NCBI GenBank assembly: GCA_034008185.1
Contig: CM067086.1
Location: 30,215,007-30,279,006, forward strand
Length of the DNA stretch: 64,000 bases
Direction: 5' to 3'
Source of the DNA: Gorsachius magnificus
Taxonomy: Eukaryota > Chordata > Aves > Pelecaniformes > Ardeidae
In this document: piece by piece, positions 14,601 through 24,060 of the stretch
How positions within the stretch are numbered: position 1 is the stretch's first letter
Layout of the letters: every line of letters starts with the position of its first letter
Made by a program: the position numbers and the translations under genes
The notes under the pieces: generated by a model
What the model was told of the DNA's origin: nothing
Databases searched by the model: none
Seen by the model: the letters and a program-made list of their open reading frames with translations, nothing else

Positions 14601-15885
14601 TTCGGGTACGTAATCTCAGTCACCCATGCAGAAGACAGAAACAGATTTATGTGACCAGTGCCTACTTCTGTTTCAAACTCACACCTAAAACCAAATTGGA
14701 CTCTGAAGCTAGCGATCCATGTGAGCACAAGGAGCAGCTTCTTCGCTGACCTCTGCTGACTTATTTTGCCTGTTGTAATATCCAGTCTAGTGGAAATATG
14801 AAAATCAACATAGTAGGTTATCAAGACAAAACGTATCAGGGATTTTGTTTTGTTCTTTCAAGTGCACTTGAAGTTTCTGTAGGTAAATCATAGCATCTTC
14901 TGCCAAAGGTGGTTACTTAAGGGAAACCTCCCTCTGAGAAGCCTATTTTCAGACTTCCTCTACCTGCATATTGAACAATTTCCTGCAGGTATTTAGACTA
15001 AAGTCAGTCATATTACTTAAAATATTCAAAATGCCAAGTGATCAATAGCTGAAATTGTCACCCTGAAGAGTCACCATCAACATGGCAGGGACAAGAAACA
15101 CTATACCTTAAGGGGGGAAAAAAACCCATCCCTGTCCATATAAAAATTGTAACAAAAGAAAATATTTTTCCCCCAAAACATGATTGCTGGACACAGAGTC
15201 TTTACAAAATTTAGACCCCCAAGCAAAACGGTGACACTTTGCCTTCATTTGCAAGCCTTTACATGTTAAATAGAGCAAATCAGAATTGCACAGCAACGAA
15301 TACTAGGCTAATCCCTGTGGCAATCGCAGACGCTGCTGCCTTAAAAACACGTACTAACTCAGGTTTGTATAGGATGGCATCCCAGACTCCCCAGTACTTT
15401 GATCTATCCCTGAACCCCCCGTTTCCAAGGCACCGTAACAGGCCACAATTCCCCCACCTCAGCCAACGCCCCAAGCGCGGGCTGCCTGCTGGCCAGCTTA
15501 TGCCGTGCCCGGGCTGCCCGGCGCTAACGACCAGCTCAGAGGAACCCCGGCCGTGGAGGGCTCGGCTCCACGCTGCCGCTCACGCAGCACCGGGGCGGCA
15601 GCACCGCCAGAGCCGGCCCCCGGGGACTGCTCGGGGGCAGCCCTGAGAGGACCCCGCTCGCACGCCCCAGCCCCTCCCGCCCCACCGCCCCAGAAGAGCG
15701 GCGCCAGCCCCCCCGTCCCGGAGCAGGCCCCGGTCGTCGCGTCCCCCCCGGCGGCCGGGCGCCCGGCTCCCCCCCGAACCGCCGATTTCCCCCGCCGCCG
15801 CTAGGCCGGCCGCCACCCCCGCAGGCCCAGCGCCCTCGCTGCCCGGCGCCCGCGCGCCCGCGCCGGCACTGAAGGGACCCACCAT
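2594..15885 (-). CDS. DNAL1: Dynein axonemal light chain 1 (DNAL1), 8 coding exons, 194 aa
   Basis: Leucine-rich-repeat light chain (LC1) of the outer dynein arm. In the known family it binds the motor domain of the gamma-type heavy chain (DNAH5 in vertebrates) and microtubules in motile cilia. Coding exons on the minus strand: 15885–15883, 13069–13031, 10082–9973, 9310–9255, 6482–6427, 5822–5696, 5285–5139 and 2640–2594. All junctions are GT–AG and in phase, giving 585 nt with stop (194 aa; human is 190). The N-terminus reads [17 protein letters not shown], the middle holds LRR units such as [18 protein letters not shown] and [14 protein letters not shown], and the end is the acidic [12 protein letters not shown] tail. 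No frameshift or premature stop. The promoter is a CpG island. Very sure of identity and of exon borders. Confidence 0.97.
5139..5285 (-). CDS. DNAL1: DNAL1 coding exon 7
   Basis: 147 bp between a TTGCAG acceptor and a GTGAGT donor, phase 1 at both ends. Encodes the last LRR and cap, including [20 protein letters not shown] and [19 protein letters not shown]. This is the most conserved part of the protein. Confidence 0.97.
5696..5822 (-). CDS. DNAL1: DNAL1 coding exon 6
   Basis: 127 bp, acceptor TTCCAG and donor GTAAGC, phase 0 in and phase 1 out. Encodes [20 protein letters not shown] followed by [20 protein letters not shown] and the split end at DW-A: two leucine-rich repeats. Confidence 0.97.
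6427..6482 (-). CDS. DNAL1: DNAL1 coding exon 5
   Basis: 56 bp, acceptor TTACAG, donor GTATGT. Encodes the tail of a split Lys codon and [18 protein letters not shown], one canonical LRR, ending in phase 0. Confidence 0.96.
9255..9310 (-). CDS. DNAL1: DNAL1 coding exon 4
   Basis: 56 bp, acceptor TAAAG, donor GTAAGT. Completes a split Glu codon and encodes [18 protein letters not shown] plus the first base of the next Lys codon. The acceptor has an unusually AT-rich tract, but the frame and homology fix it. Confidence 0.94.
9973..10082 (-). CDS. DNAL1: DNAL1 coding exon 3
   Basis: 110 bp, acceptor CTTTAG, donor GTAAGT, phase 0 in and phase 2 out. Encodes [20 protein letters not shown] then [17 protein letters not shown]: the N-terminal capping region before the LRRs. 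Confidence 0.95.
10130..10190. repeat. Short AT-rich tandem repeat in DNAL1 intron
   Basis: Two exact copies of the 15-mer AATTACTATAGAAGT next to each other, preceded by degenerate copies (ATTACTATACTAAAA). It lies just upstream on the plus map of coding exon 3. The rest of this intron (to 13030) shows no gene or recognisable transposon. Confidence 0.8.
13031..13069 (-). CDS. DNAL1: DNAL1 coding exon 2
   Basis: 39 bp, acceptor TTTTAG, donor GTAAGT, phase 0 at both ends. Encodes [13 protein letters not shown] (residues 2–14), nearly identical to the human N-terminus. Confidence 0.95.
13070..15430. other. DNAL1 intron 1, no other feature recognised
   Basis: Ordinary AT-rich intronic sequence between the Met-only exon and exon 2. 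Open frames here have no family resemblance and are broken by stops in every frame. Confidence 0.6.
15883..15885 (-). CDS. DNAL1: DNAL1 start codon, the only codon of coding exon 1
   Basis: On the minus strand the sequence reads GGCAATG followed at once by GTGGGT, a good splice donor. The first coding exon therefore contributes only the initiator Met, and exon 2 begins with the Ala codon that follows Met in the family. The 5' UTR lies to the right, in the CpG island. Its 5' end was not determined. Confidence 0.85.
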
Positions 15886-15889
15886 TGCC

Positions 15890-15904
15890 GTTGCTACCGT
15901 TAAC
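15890..15904 (+). promoter_or_regulatory. X-box-like RFX motif 1 (DNAL1 promoter)
   Basis: GTTGCT ACC GTTAAC: two half sites of the RFX palindrome (GTTGCC N1–3 RGYAAC) with a 3-bp spacer and few mismatches, 5 bp upstream of the ATG. RFX factors drive motile-cilia genes, so the site fits the role of DNAL1. Inference from the motif only. Confidence 0.55.
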
Positions 15905-15910
15905 GCTCCG

Positions 15911-15924
15911 GTTGCTATGGCACG
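15911..15924 (+). promoter_or_regulatory. X-box-like RFX motif 2 (DNAL1 promoter)
   Basis: GTTGCT AT GGCACG: a good left half site and 2-bp spacer, with a weaker right half, 6 bp from motif 1. The pair may act as a composite RFX element. Confidence 0.45.
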
Positions 15925-15933
15925 GCTGCCTCC

Positions 15934-15945
15934 CGCGCATGCGCA
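15934..15945 (+). promoter_or_regulatory. NRF1 binding site
   Basis: CGCGCATGCGCA is a full match to the NRF1 consensus YGCGCAYGCGCR, about 50 bp upstream of the DNAL1 ATG in a CpG island, the usual setting for this factor. Confidence 0.75.
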
Positions 15946-16248
15946 GTGCCACGGACACGTCGGGGTGGGGGGGGCGAGCGCGAAGACAACCACACCTGGC
16001 GATCATAGAGATGCGCTGCCACAGAGAAAGTCCCATCCCGGAAGTCGCGTAGGGGGCGGTCCGCGACGCATTGTGGGACGTGTCGGGGGGGCGGCGGTGG
16101 TCCTCCCGCGAGGCGCTCCCTGGCGGGCGGGCGGCTCCCCCCGGCTCTAACCGTAACGGTAAAAAAACCAACCCCGCGAGGACGGTCTGGCGCCTTTTAC
16201 TGAAACCGCGCCGTGACGGAAGTTAAGAGAAGCTGCAAAAGACAGACA

Positions 16249-16282
16249 GGGCCTCCGGTGACGCGGGGCCTCCGGTGACGCG
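16249..16282. repeat. 17-bp direct tandem repeat with TGACG cores
   Basis: Two exact adjacent copies of GGGCCTCCGGTGACGCG. Each copy has a TGACGCG core resembling an ATF/CREB half site, and a third TGACGG lies at about 16213. It sits at the distal edge of the DNAL1 CpG island. Confidence 0.85.
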
Positions 16283-16482
16283 GGGCCTGCCTGCTGCTCC
16301 TGGGAGCCGCTCACCCTGCTCGGGGCCGGCGGGGAGAGCGGCGGGGCCAGCGCTCTGTCACACCCAGCGCGGCGCTCTCGGGGCGCTCCGGAACCCCCAG
16401 CTGTAGCCGGTGCCGCCAGTGCGGCCCCGCCGAACCACTACGGGAGGCCTGCCAGGTAAGGAACGCAAACCAATAGAAACAA

Positions 16483-18866
16483 CGCGGCTTTAACCGAGGC
16501 CGCCATCGGGCGCCCAGTTTCATGGGTATTCAGGAAATAGCTACGCTACCCGCAGAGCGTCCGCAATGTGCCTCTGGCCTCCAGGTAGCATTGTATAGGT
16601 ACAGAATACAAGTGCAAAAGTTGGCTGGCTTTCTACAGGCCCTTCCGTGGATTATTTTGTTTGCTCGCAAAAGGATCTTCACAGTAAAATTATATTATTT
16701 TTATTCCCCCCCCCCACTTGCTTTGCTTAAAAAAAAAAAAAAATCATTCGGCTTTCCACACAAATGAAGTAGGCAGAAACAAAAATATAACGCCAGGTTC
16801 TTTTTAATAAAGGAAGCATTTTACTTCTCTTTCAAATTGCATATATCTGACAATGTCTAACACTGAATCGTTTTAAAGGCTTGTGCTTTAGAAATGAAGT
16901 CTGAGGACCTTTAAGCTACCTGGGTTTTGTTTTATTTACAACATGGCATTTGCTTCCTGAACCTCCAGCTTGCAATCTTGCGTGGCAGTGGAGACACAGG
17001 TACAAGTATGGGGAGGGTAATGAGGCAGGGCTGGGGAGGCACTGCCCTACCACAGCTACACGGCTCCAACTACTGAAGATGCATATGATGAGGCAGACAG
17101 AACAACAGAAGCCTTCAGACAACCCTTTTCTTTCCTCTATGGCTGCGACCTGGAGTGAGTCTGGGAGAAAGGCAGGGTGCTAAGCGCACATCACAGTGGG
17201 CTGTGGTCCTGGGCTGCCGGCTTCACTGGAGGTTCAAGCACCAGATACAACTGCAAAGGCCCCTTTGGCCAGTGAGGGAGTAGAGAGACTGGGCATGAAG
17301 ACATTTCATGTGGAGTGAGCAGGAGGGGCCTTCTTTTGTAAGGAGTGGATAGATAAATTGTTCAATTGGCAGTGATGGTGTGTGGAAAACATGTGACTTC
17401 AATCAAATGATAAGGAGTAATAAGAGTTGCAGAAAGCTAATGCGACCTGAGCAGCAGCATAACAACAGTTAACTGGAGAGAAAAGATCCCTGAGAGCAAA
17501 GCAACTGAAGGCTTTGTATATTCCTGGGCAGCTCTCAAACTGGTCTGACAAAATGACCTTGGAAGGAGAAATTGTCTTGATAGAGGCCCTTGTTAAACAG
17601 GCCTTCAGCACTGGCACCATTCCAGCAAGACCCTTGAGAGAGAGAGATCAAATCCTTTGGGAAGAAGCAGTTTCCTTTTACCTGAATGGTGGGGAAAAAT
17701 AAGGCACTAGCCAAAAATTATTTGGGATGGGGGGAAAAAACCCCACAACATCTCAGGCAGTCATGGGAAAGATATCCTAGATTTGGCGTTGGGTTTGGGT
17801 GGTGGGAAGGTTGTTGGGGTTTTTTGGGGGAGGTGTGTGTGGGGGATTTTTTTTTAAGTATTATGATTAAGTTAATCACCACCATAAGGTGACAGCTGTT
17901 TTTACAGTCAGCCTTAATCTTCTACTGACTAGGTTTTCTGTCTCTCAACTCTGCTTCCTCCCTAAGAACAGCTATCTGCATCCATTGACATCATTACTAA
18001 AGAGTTCCACAAGTAATTAATCCCTAACTTAATGGCAGGTGTTACTAGTTTAAAACAAGCAGCAAAGAGAGAAGCAAGACTTGCACATAGCATAACTGCA
18101 TCTAACCATGCCTTAACCTATCCAACAGAATTTTAATACCCTGAGTGTCAAATGCCAATCCAAGAAGTTATAGGGACAGATGGTTACATCCCTAAGACAA
18201 GACAGCGCTAGTGCTGATATTATTCCTGGATGACAGGAAGAGTACTCTTCATTTTCCCACTCTACAGGTAATTTTTGTTGGAAAGAAACAGACTGTCACC
18301 AGAAGACCACTACCTAAGGTCAAGGTATACGAGCCTCATTACAAACAGATATCCCCAGCTTCGTGTATATATAAAAGATTTCCAAAGTCTATATGGCTGT
18401 AAGTCTGAGAGTTCTGGGCTAAGGTAACTTAAGACCCAAAGCCAGAATCATTCATCATTTTGATGTCAAAGTTTATCATCCATGGGTTGCCATCGTTCCC
18501 TCGGTGCGATCCAGTCTGTCATTGCTGAGGGTGCAGGCTAGCTGTTAAATTCTCCAAGTTGTAAATACTGCAAGCAAGAAAGTACCTACTACTCTCTTCA
18601 GATGCTAGTTTCTTGATATCATGACCAAATTTGTACTACAATGCAGCCTACTTATTGTTTCACTTCTCTGTATACCTTGTTAAAATAACTTAGGCTAGTC
18701 CAAATAAATCCCATTCTTTTTTGATTTATACATGTAGCTAAGTACTCATTTGATTATTTCATATTTTAAAGCTTTTCTCAGTCAGTCCCTCCAATTCACC
18801 AGTCATTTTGGTGGCTCAAGCTCAGTCCTCTGCAGTTCTGCAACAGCTTGTAGGTTGCTTAAGTGT
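16483..18866. other. Intergenic, DNAL1 to ACOT/BAAT copy 1
   Basis: Contains the downstream flank of the copy 1 gene (its 3' UTR lies just left of 18867 on the minus strand). Homopolymer runs occur near 16706 (C), 16728 (A) and 17850 (T). No gene or identified transposon. Confidence 0.5.
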
Positions 18867-19442
18867 TCATCCCAAATGCAAGTGCAGAAACTCCTGAATC
18901 TTTCCCCAGGAGTGTTCCTGCGCATAGGCATGTGCTTTGCTCTCTCCACCCCCCAGAACAGGCACCCCTAGAACACGATCCATAGCTACCTGACAAAATG
19001 GAGTAGAAGGAGGATCAATTCTGTGGCCTGCTCCTGGATATCTCAAGAGTTTGAAATTTTCTTTCCCATGCTGGCGTAGACGCCCGATTGCCAGGTCAGC
19101 ATATAAGGAGCTCTTCCACATACGATCATCCTCCCCCACCACGAAGAGAAAGTGACCTTCTGCTTTTTCAATGGGGATCGTGCAAGGAGAATTAGCAGGA
19201 TTCGTTGGGTCATCCAGAGCTTCGAAAGTGTCAAATACACCAGCGTCAGAAACACTGACCTTATTCATATCAAAGCGCAGCCCAGGCAGAGTCATCTCAC
19301 CATAATGGAGGTCTGCAACTGTGTTTGAACTACAGCCGGAGATACAGACAGCAGCCACTACTTCTGGTAGGAAGGTGATCATGGAGAGTGCTAATTCTGC
19401 TCCTTTCCCAGTCCCAATCACTCCAACTCCTGGTCTCTTCAC
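18867..19442 (-). CDS. ACOT/BAAT copy 1 exon 3 (catalytic domain)
   Basis: 576 bp from a CTGAAG acceptor to the stop. Encodes [20 protein letters not shown] and the rest of the hydrolase domain. It holds the Asp and His of the triad (residues 353 and 387 of the joined protein), while the nucleophile codon at 19409–19407 is GGG (Gly). Confidence 0.95.
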   Translation of the reverse strand: MKRPGVGVIGTGKGAELALSMITFLPEVVAAVCISGCSSNTVADLHYGEMTLPGLRFDMNKVSVSDAGVFDTFEALDDPTNPANSPCTIPIEKAEGHFLFVVGEDDRMWKSSLYADLAIGRLRQHGKENFKLLRYPGAGHRIDPPSTPFCQVAMDRVLGVPVLGGGESKAHAYAQEHSWGKIQEFLHLHLG

Positions 19443-22400
19443 CTTCAGATAAGATGGGGGGTGGGGAAGAGAGGAAGAAAGGAATAAAGGAAGTATGCAT
19501 TATAATGGGATTAGCCATTAAATGCCTTTGGAGTTGTGTTATTAAAATAAAAAATGTTAGGTTAATTATTGATGTGACCTGTTGGAAAGCTACAGCCTGG
19601 ACCCATGCTCCTCCCTCTGTTTAGTGTCTTATTTTTTAGAGACAACAAGAGCTGTCCCACAAAATGACACAGACGGGCACAAGAAGTACCGTAACTTGGA
19701 CCTCACCTAGTCCCTGCTGCATATTTTGCTGCAAATACTTACTATTTGTCCCGAAACAGGTAGCAGGAAATTCAAGCAGTCTATTGCTACATATGTGTCT
19801 CAGACAAATAAAGTAACCCCACAAATGACATTTGAGGGATTAGAGAAGTAGTGTTTAGTCTTGCCCTTTTCTAGCTTAGAAAGTAAAACTGAAAGCAACG
19901 TCCCAAGTCATCAAATCCTGTTTGACTATTGAGCAGTTTTGTATCATCCTCTCTTAAACTAATTGCTTCCATTTTTAAGAAACACATCGTTATCACCACT
20001 GCTCCTGTTTGGAGGATATTCCAGCACTTCACTGTTCCAATGATCAGGAATCTTCTAGTTTCCAGTATGTGTCTATTTAACAGACAGCTTGTGCTGGAAG
20101 AAATTCACTCTCTGCAGTCATATATGTAGTCGCCTATGCAGGACCTACACTTTTTGCATTATTGGACCTAAACCTCCCCAGCAGAAACTGATACTCTAAA
20201 AAAAAAAAAAATAAAATAAAAAAAAAATCACCGCCACCACTGGGCATGACTGCCAAATCCTCCCTTGTCCTGAGAGAGGGCCCACTACACTCACCTTCGG
20301 GTGACGCTGTAGGAATCTAGCTGCCTCCTCAAAGTACTCGAGTTTGAATTCTCTCATGACCTTAGGCAGATCTTCAAAGTCAAAATATGGCAGAGAAAGA
20401 GCAGCAAAACCACGGGTAGCCAGGAGACTGGATCTAAATTCAATCAAACCTCCTTCATCACCGTACATGTCAATCACTCCTGGAAAGGGGCCATCCCCTA
20501 TATTAAAAAGAAGTGGTACAGAGGACAAGTTATCAAACAGGAAACTAAAAACTATCTGGTGAAGAGTGAACAACAAAATATAGAAGGCTTAAGACACTTT
20601 CTATTAATACTCATTACTTTCCCATTTGCAGTGCAGAGATTAAAGAACCAGTGCTGTATCCCACTTCAGCTATTTCAAACTAAGAATAGGTCCTTGCCTT
20701 CCTGTAAAAATATGTGAACAATTAAACTTGTTTTTTCTTAAAAAAAAAGTTCTAAATGTATTTTTCAATGGTCTTAACCTCCCACCCTCAGAACAATCAT
20801 ACTCTAAGTCAGCTATTTTCCCACAAAGAAGTCATACCTTAATTAGCAAAGTGCAAGCTCATTACTCTCATTACTAATGAGGCAAGAGCATTGAGCCCTG
20901 GAAGTAAATTCTACAAAACTTATTTACACAAACTTGGGAATAAGGTGCATTGAACAAAGCACAGCAAAGAGACACTTATTGCTAGATGAAATCACCTGGA
21001 CTTACTAGCTCTATCTCAACACCAGCACTGTAACACTTGGCAGCAGAAGTGCTGCCACAAATGTGAAGAGACAGTGGGTAAAACCGAGAGCTATACGGGT
21101 GCGGTTATGTGTGTGTGCCTGATATATAGATAAACATGCATATACAATCAGTTCCACAAAACTAGAAATAATCAGAACCACAATTTTAAACAAGTATATC
21201 TTTGCAGCCAAGATCATGTTGTGATACTATGGTATGCCATGCCAGCAGATCTTGGGTTAAAGGGCTAAGGAACCTCTTGGAACTGTAAAGACCCCAGGCA
21301 GGCTATTTATTTTTTTTTTTTCCTGGCCACCAGATGTCACCACTGATGTACTCAGATCCAACTCACTACAACTGTCTCAGCACAAAAAGTACCAGCTTGT
21401 GCGAGAGTGCATTAACTCTCTGACATTACCTATATGCAATAGAGAAAAGACCTCTGGCATTTCAAGGTGCTTGAGAAAAGGAAGTTTTGGACTAGCCGGT
21501 GGAAACTTCCTAACTTAAAGCATTAGGAATTCAGAAAAGGACAGAAACATGCTTTTGGGTTCTTTTTCTTTCAGTTCTGAGATTTTTTTTAAAGAAGTTC
21601 AATATTCTACTTGAGAAAAAATATGTCTGGATAAATTTATGCCATCATCAACAGTAACCTTAAGTTAACAACAGTCAGCCTAGATTGCTAGAAAAAAAAA
21701 AAAAAAGTTATTTGTTGATTGATGACCCCTACCTGGAAAGCCTTCTAGCAAGAACATGTGATCAGAAGACAGTCAAGCATGGATGCATTCCTCTCTCATG
21801 AAGATAACCTTTAACTTACACAGGCTCCTGGACTGCCTTCCTGAGTGCCTACACATGCCCAAGTACACAGTTTCTGCATAGCTCACTAAAAAGCAGGATA
21901 AAATGGGCTAGACAACTTTACTGCTACTTAAAAACAAACAAACCCCACACTTGCAACTCTTGTGCCTGAATTGAGAAATCTCTTTCATATTAAAATTACA
22001 GCATAAGCCTTCTTATGTCATCTCACTTTTATAAGAACGGTTCACATTTAAGATTCCAGTTTTAATAATAATATTTTTCCATCCCTGGAGCAAAGAAAGG
22101 TATGGTAGTAATGCTGTATCTGGATCCTTCATCAAGAAGGATGCCAGTATCATTTAAGCAATGATTTCAGACTTTTCCACACTATTACAACACCAGACTT
22201 GCTAAAGGAAAAAATGCAGTTCCATCTTGCAGATCTTTGGATTCCCACTAAGTTCAGCAGAAATCCAGCTCATCCTCTAAGGCAGAATACATCAAAACAA
22301 CCACATCTCAGTGATGGAAAATCCAGAACGCTGACTAAACATTTGATCCAAAATTCAAAGTTCAATCTCAGTTGTTTCTTTTTCTTCAGTGGACTTTGAA

Positions 22401-23832
22401 TCCATATCTAAATGGATAAAAAGATTGGTTTGGGAATCATTCACTGAAAATACTTAAATCCCTAGTAACTGTAGTGGTACTCAGAGGATTTGCTGAAGCA
22501 AGTCGAATTAACATGGAGGGCAGTTTTAGTAGCACAACACTCGGGGAAATACAAGAAGTTTAAATTATGCATAAATCAAGCGTCCAACACCTTCATCAGT
22601 GTAAGGTTTCATTTTCCAACAACATGAGCAGGCCATGAGAATATCACACCTCATAAAGTACAACCATCCCAGGAGCAGAACAGGCAGAACTTGCTCAGAA
22701 ATCGATTTTGCCTTTCTACCACAGAACAAAAGCAACTCAACTATTAACCTAGCTTTGGCATAATAGAGGTGGAATACCTGTATTATCTAGAATCTCTTAC
22801 ACTGCTCTGCTTACTGGCATGTGTTTCACTGGGAAGAAAAAATGCCTTTTCGAATCAATCCTACTCAGGGTAAAATTCCTGGGAGATTTAGCACAGGTTC
22901 ACATGATGAAGCATATCAGCTTTTCCGAATGTAACGGATTCTCATGCTCCAGAGCAAACATCAAAACTCCCGAAAAATAATCTACTGAGAGCAGTGATAC
23001 AGTAAACTACAACCCCTATTCTCATCTAGCTTCTGCCTGTCTCACAGGAGCCACCTGCCCGGTGCTGCAGGTAAGGACCAGGCAGTGTCGGGAGTGTCTC
23101 CTTAAGACTTCAAGGAAATAAACCCCGCCACCTGTCTGCAGGGCAGCCTTCAGATCTATTATGGAACATGGATTTTCCGGGTGATATCCTTCGCATGTTT
23201 TCCTTTTAAAAAGAGACTTTCATTTCTCCGGACAGAGAAGCCGGGGGGGGTCCCTCCGCCCCCAGGGCGAAGATCTCGGGGCCGGGACACTCACCCGGCG
23301 GCAGGAAGAGGGAGCCCCTTACACCTCCCTCCTTCAGCCGGATCCTCCGCACGCCAGGGGCCGTGAACCACCTCTCCACCTCGGCCTTGGCCACCACCGG
23401 CCCGGGCATGGCGCCGGGCAGGCTGTGGCCCTCGTGGACCAACATCTCCACTTTCATCGGGGTGCCGGTGCTGCGAGGAACGAGCCGCTGGTACGGCCTC
23501 TCCATGCCGGCGGGGGCGAGGCTCCAGAAGAGCCCCATGGGCTCCACGCCGGTGTAGTCCCCGCCGTGCGAGGCGTCCGTGCCCAGGTGCAGTTCGCCGC
23601 GGCCGTTCGCCCGGTAGTGCGCGCACGACTGGAAGAGGCAGCCGCGCTCATCGGCCGCCACCGCCCGCAGGGTCACCGCCTGCCCCGGGCCCAGCCCCGC
23701 CACCCGCGTCTCCACCCGCTCGTCCGCCAGGCCGGCGGTGGGGGCCACAGCCACGCTTACAGCCCGCCGCGGCAGCGGGACGCGGCACAGGGCCCGCGCC
23801 GGGGCCGAGGCGGCGGCGACCGCTCTCCACAT
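18867..23832 (-). CDS. ACOT/BAAT-family gene, copy 1 (BAAT-like, 3 exons, 438 aa, nucleophile lost)
   Basis: Member of the type-I acyl-CoA thioesterase / bile-acid-CoA:amino-acid N-acyltransferase family. Exons 23832–23295, 20497–20295 and 19442–18867 join in frame (1317 nt, 438 aa). Residues 1–32 are rich in Arg and Ala with no acidic residue ([17 protein letters not shown]...), resembling a mitochondrial presequence. The N-terminal beta-sandwich follows ([44 protein letters not shown]), then the alpha/beta hydrolase domain. Several motifs are closer to BAAT than to ACOT1 ([26 protein letters not shown]). The nucleophile elbow reads GTGKGAEL: residue 259, Ser in ACOTs and Cys in BAAT, is Gly. 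Asp353 (GEDDRMW) and His387 ([10 protein letters not shown]) remain. It ends LHLHLG, without a peroxisomal SKL-type signal. The frame and splice sites are intact, so it is probably expressed, but with doubtful catalysis. Confidence 0.9.
20295..20497 (-). CDS. ACOT/BAAT copy 1 exon 2
   Basis: 203 bp, acceptor ATATAG, donor GTGAGT. Encodes [17 protein letters not shown] through [20 protein letters not shown] to RHPK, the start of the alpha/beta hydrolase fold. Same length and phases as exon 2 of copy 2. Confidence 0.95.
20498..23294. other. Intron 1 of ACOT/BAAT copy 1
   Basis: About 2.8 kb of AT-rich intron. An A-rich run lies at about 21692 and a T-rich run at about 21309. No additional exon, RNA gene or transposon was recognised. 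Confidence 0.6.
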
Positions 23833-24060
23833 GACGGCAACAGATGGGCGAGCGCTGCTGCGCCAACGGCAATAACGGCAGCGCGGCCACCGCCCCCTCC
23901 AGGCAGCCCCAATCGATAGCAGAGCCCCTCTCCCCCCCCCGGGCGGCGCGGCTACGCGGCAGCGCGGGGCCGGGGCAGGAACGGCCGCCTCCCCGCGGGG
24001 CCGTCCCGCCTCTGCGCCGCCTCCCGCTTCCCCCCCCGCCCCGCCCCCCCCCCGGGAGCG
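23230..24060. promoter_or_regulatory. CpG island over exon 1 and promoter of ACOT/BAAT copy 1
   Basis: GC- and CpG-rich block covering exon 1 and about 230 bp upstream of its ATG, ending abruptly in AT-rich DNA near 24065. A single nuclear-receptor half site AGGTCA lies at 24067–24072, but no second half site at DR1 spacing was seen, so no PPAR element is claimed. Confidence 0.7.
23295..23832 (-). CDS. ACOT/BAAT copy 1 exon 1
   Basis: 538 bp from ATG to a CCGCCGG|GTGAGT donor (phase 1). Encodes the basic leader and the N-terminal thioesterase domain, ending at the family-typical LFLPPG. The ATG at 23832 is the only one ahead of the conserved domain in this frame. Confidence 0.92.

Larger units (their letters stand above)
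15430..16480. promoter_or_regulatory. CpG island promoter of DNAL1
   Basis: About 1 kb of very GC- and CpG-rich sequence around the DNAL1 start codon, between AT-rich flanks. It contains an NRF1 palindrome, X-box-like motifs, a CpG-rich direct repeat and CRE-like TGACG cores. No TATA box is obvious, as expected for a CpG-island promoter. Long open frames on both strands here are GC-bias artefacts. Confidence 0.85.

Noticed and set aside
15239..16171. Several 100–210 residue open frames on both strands in the DNAL1 CpG island
   Set aside because: Ala/Pro/Gly/Arg-rich low-complexity peptides in overlapping frames, with no family similarity; expected from GC-rich DNA lacking stops.
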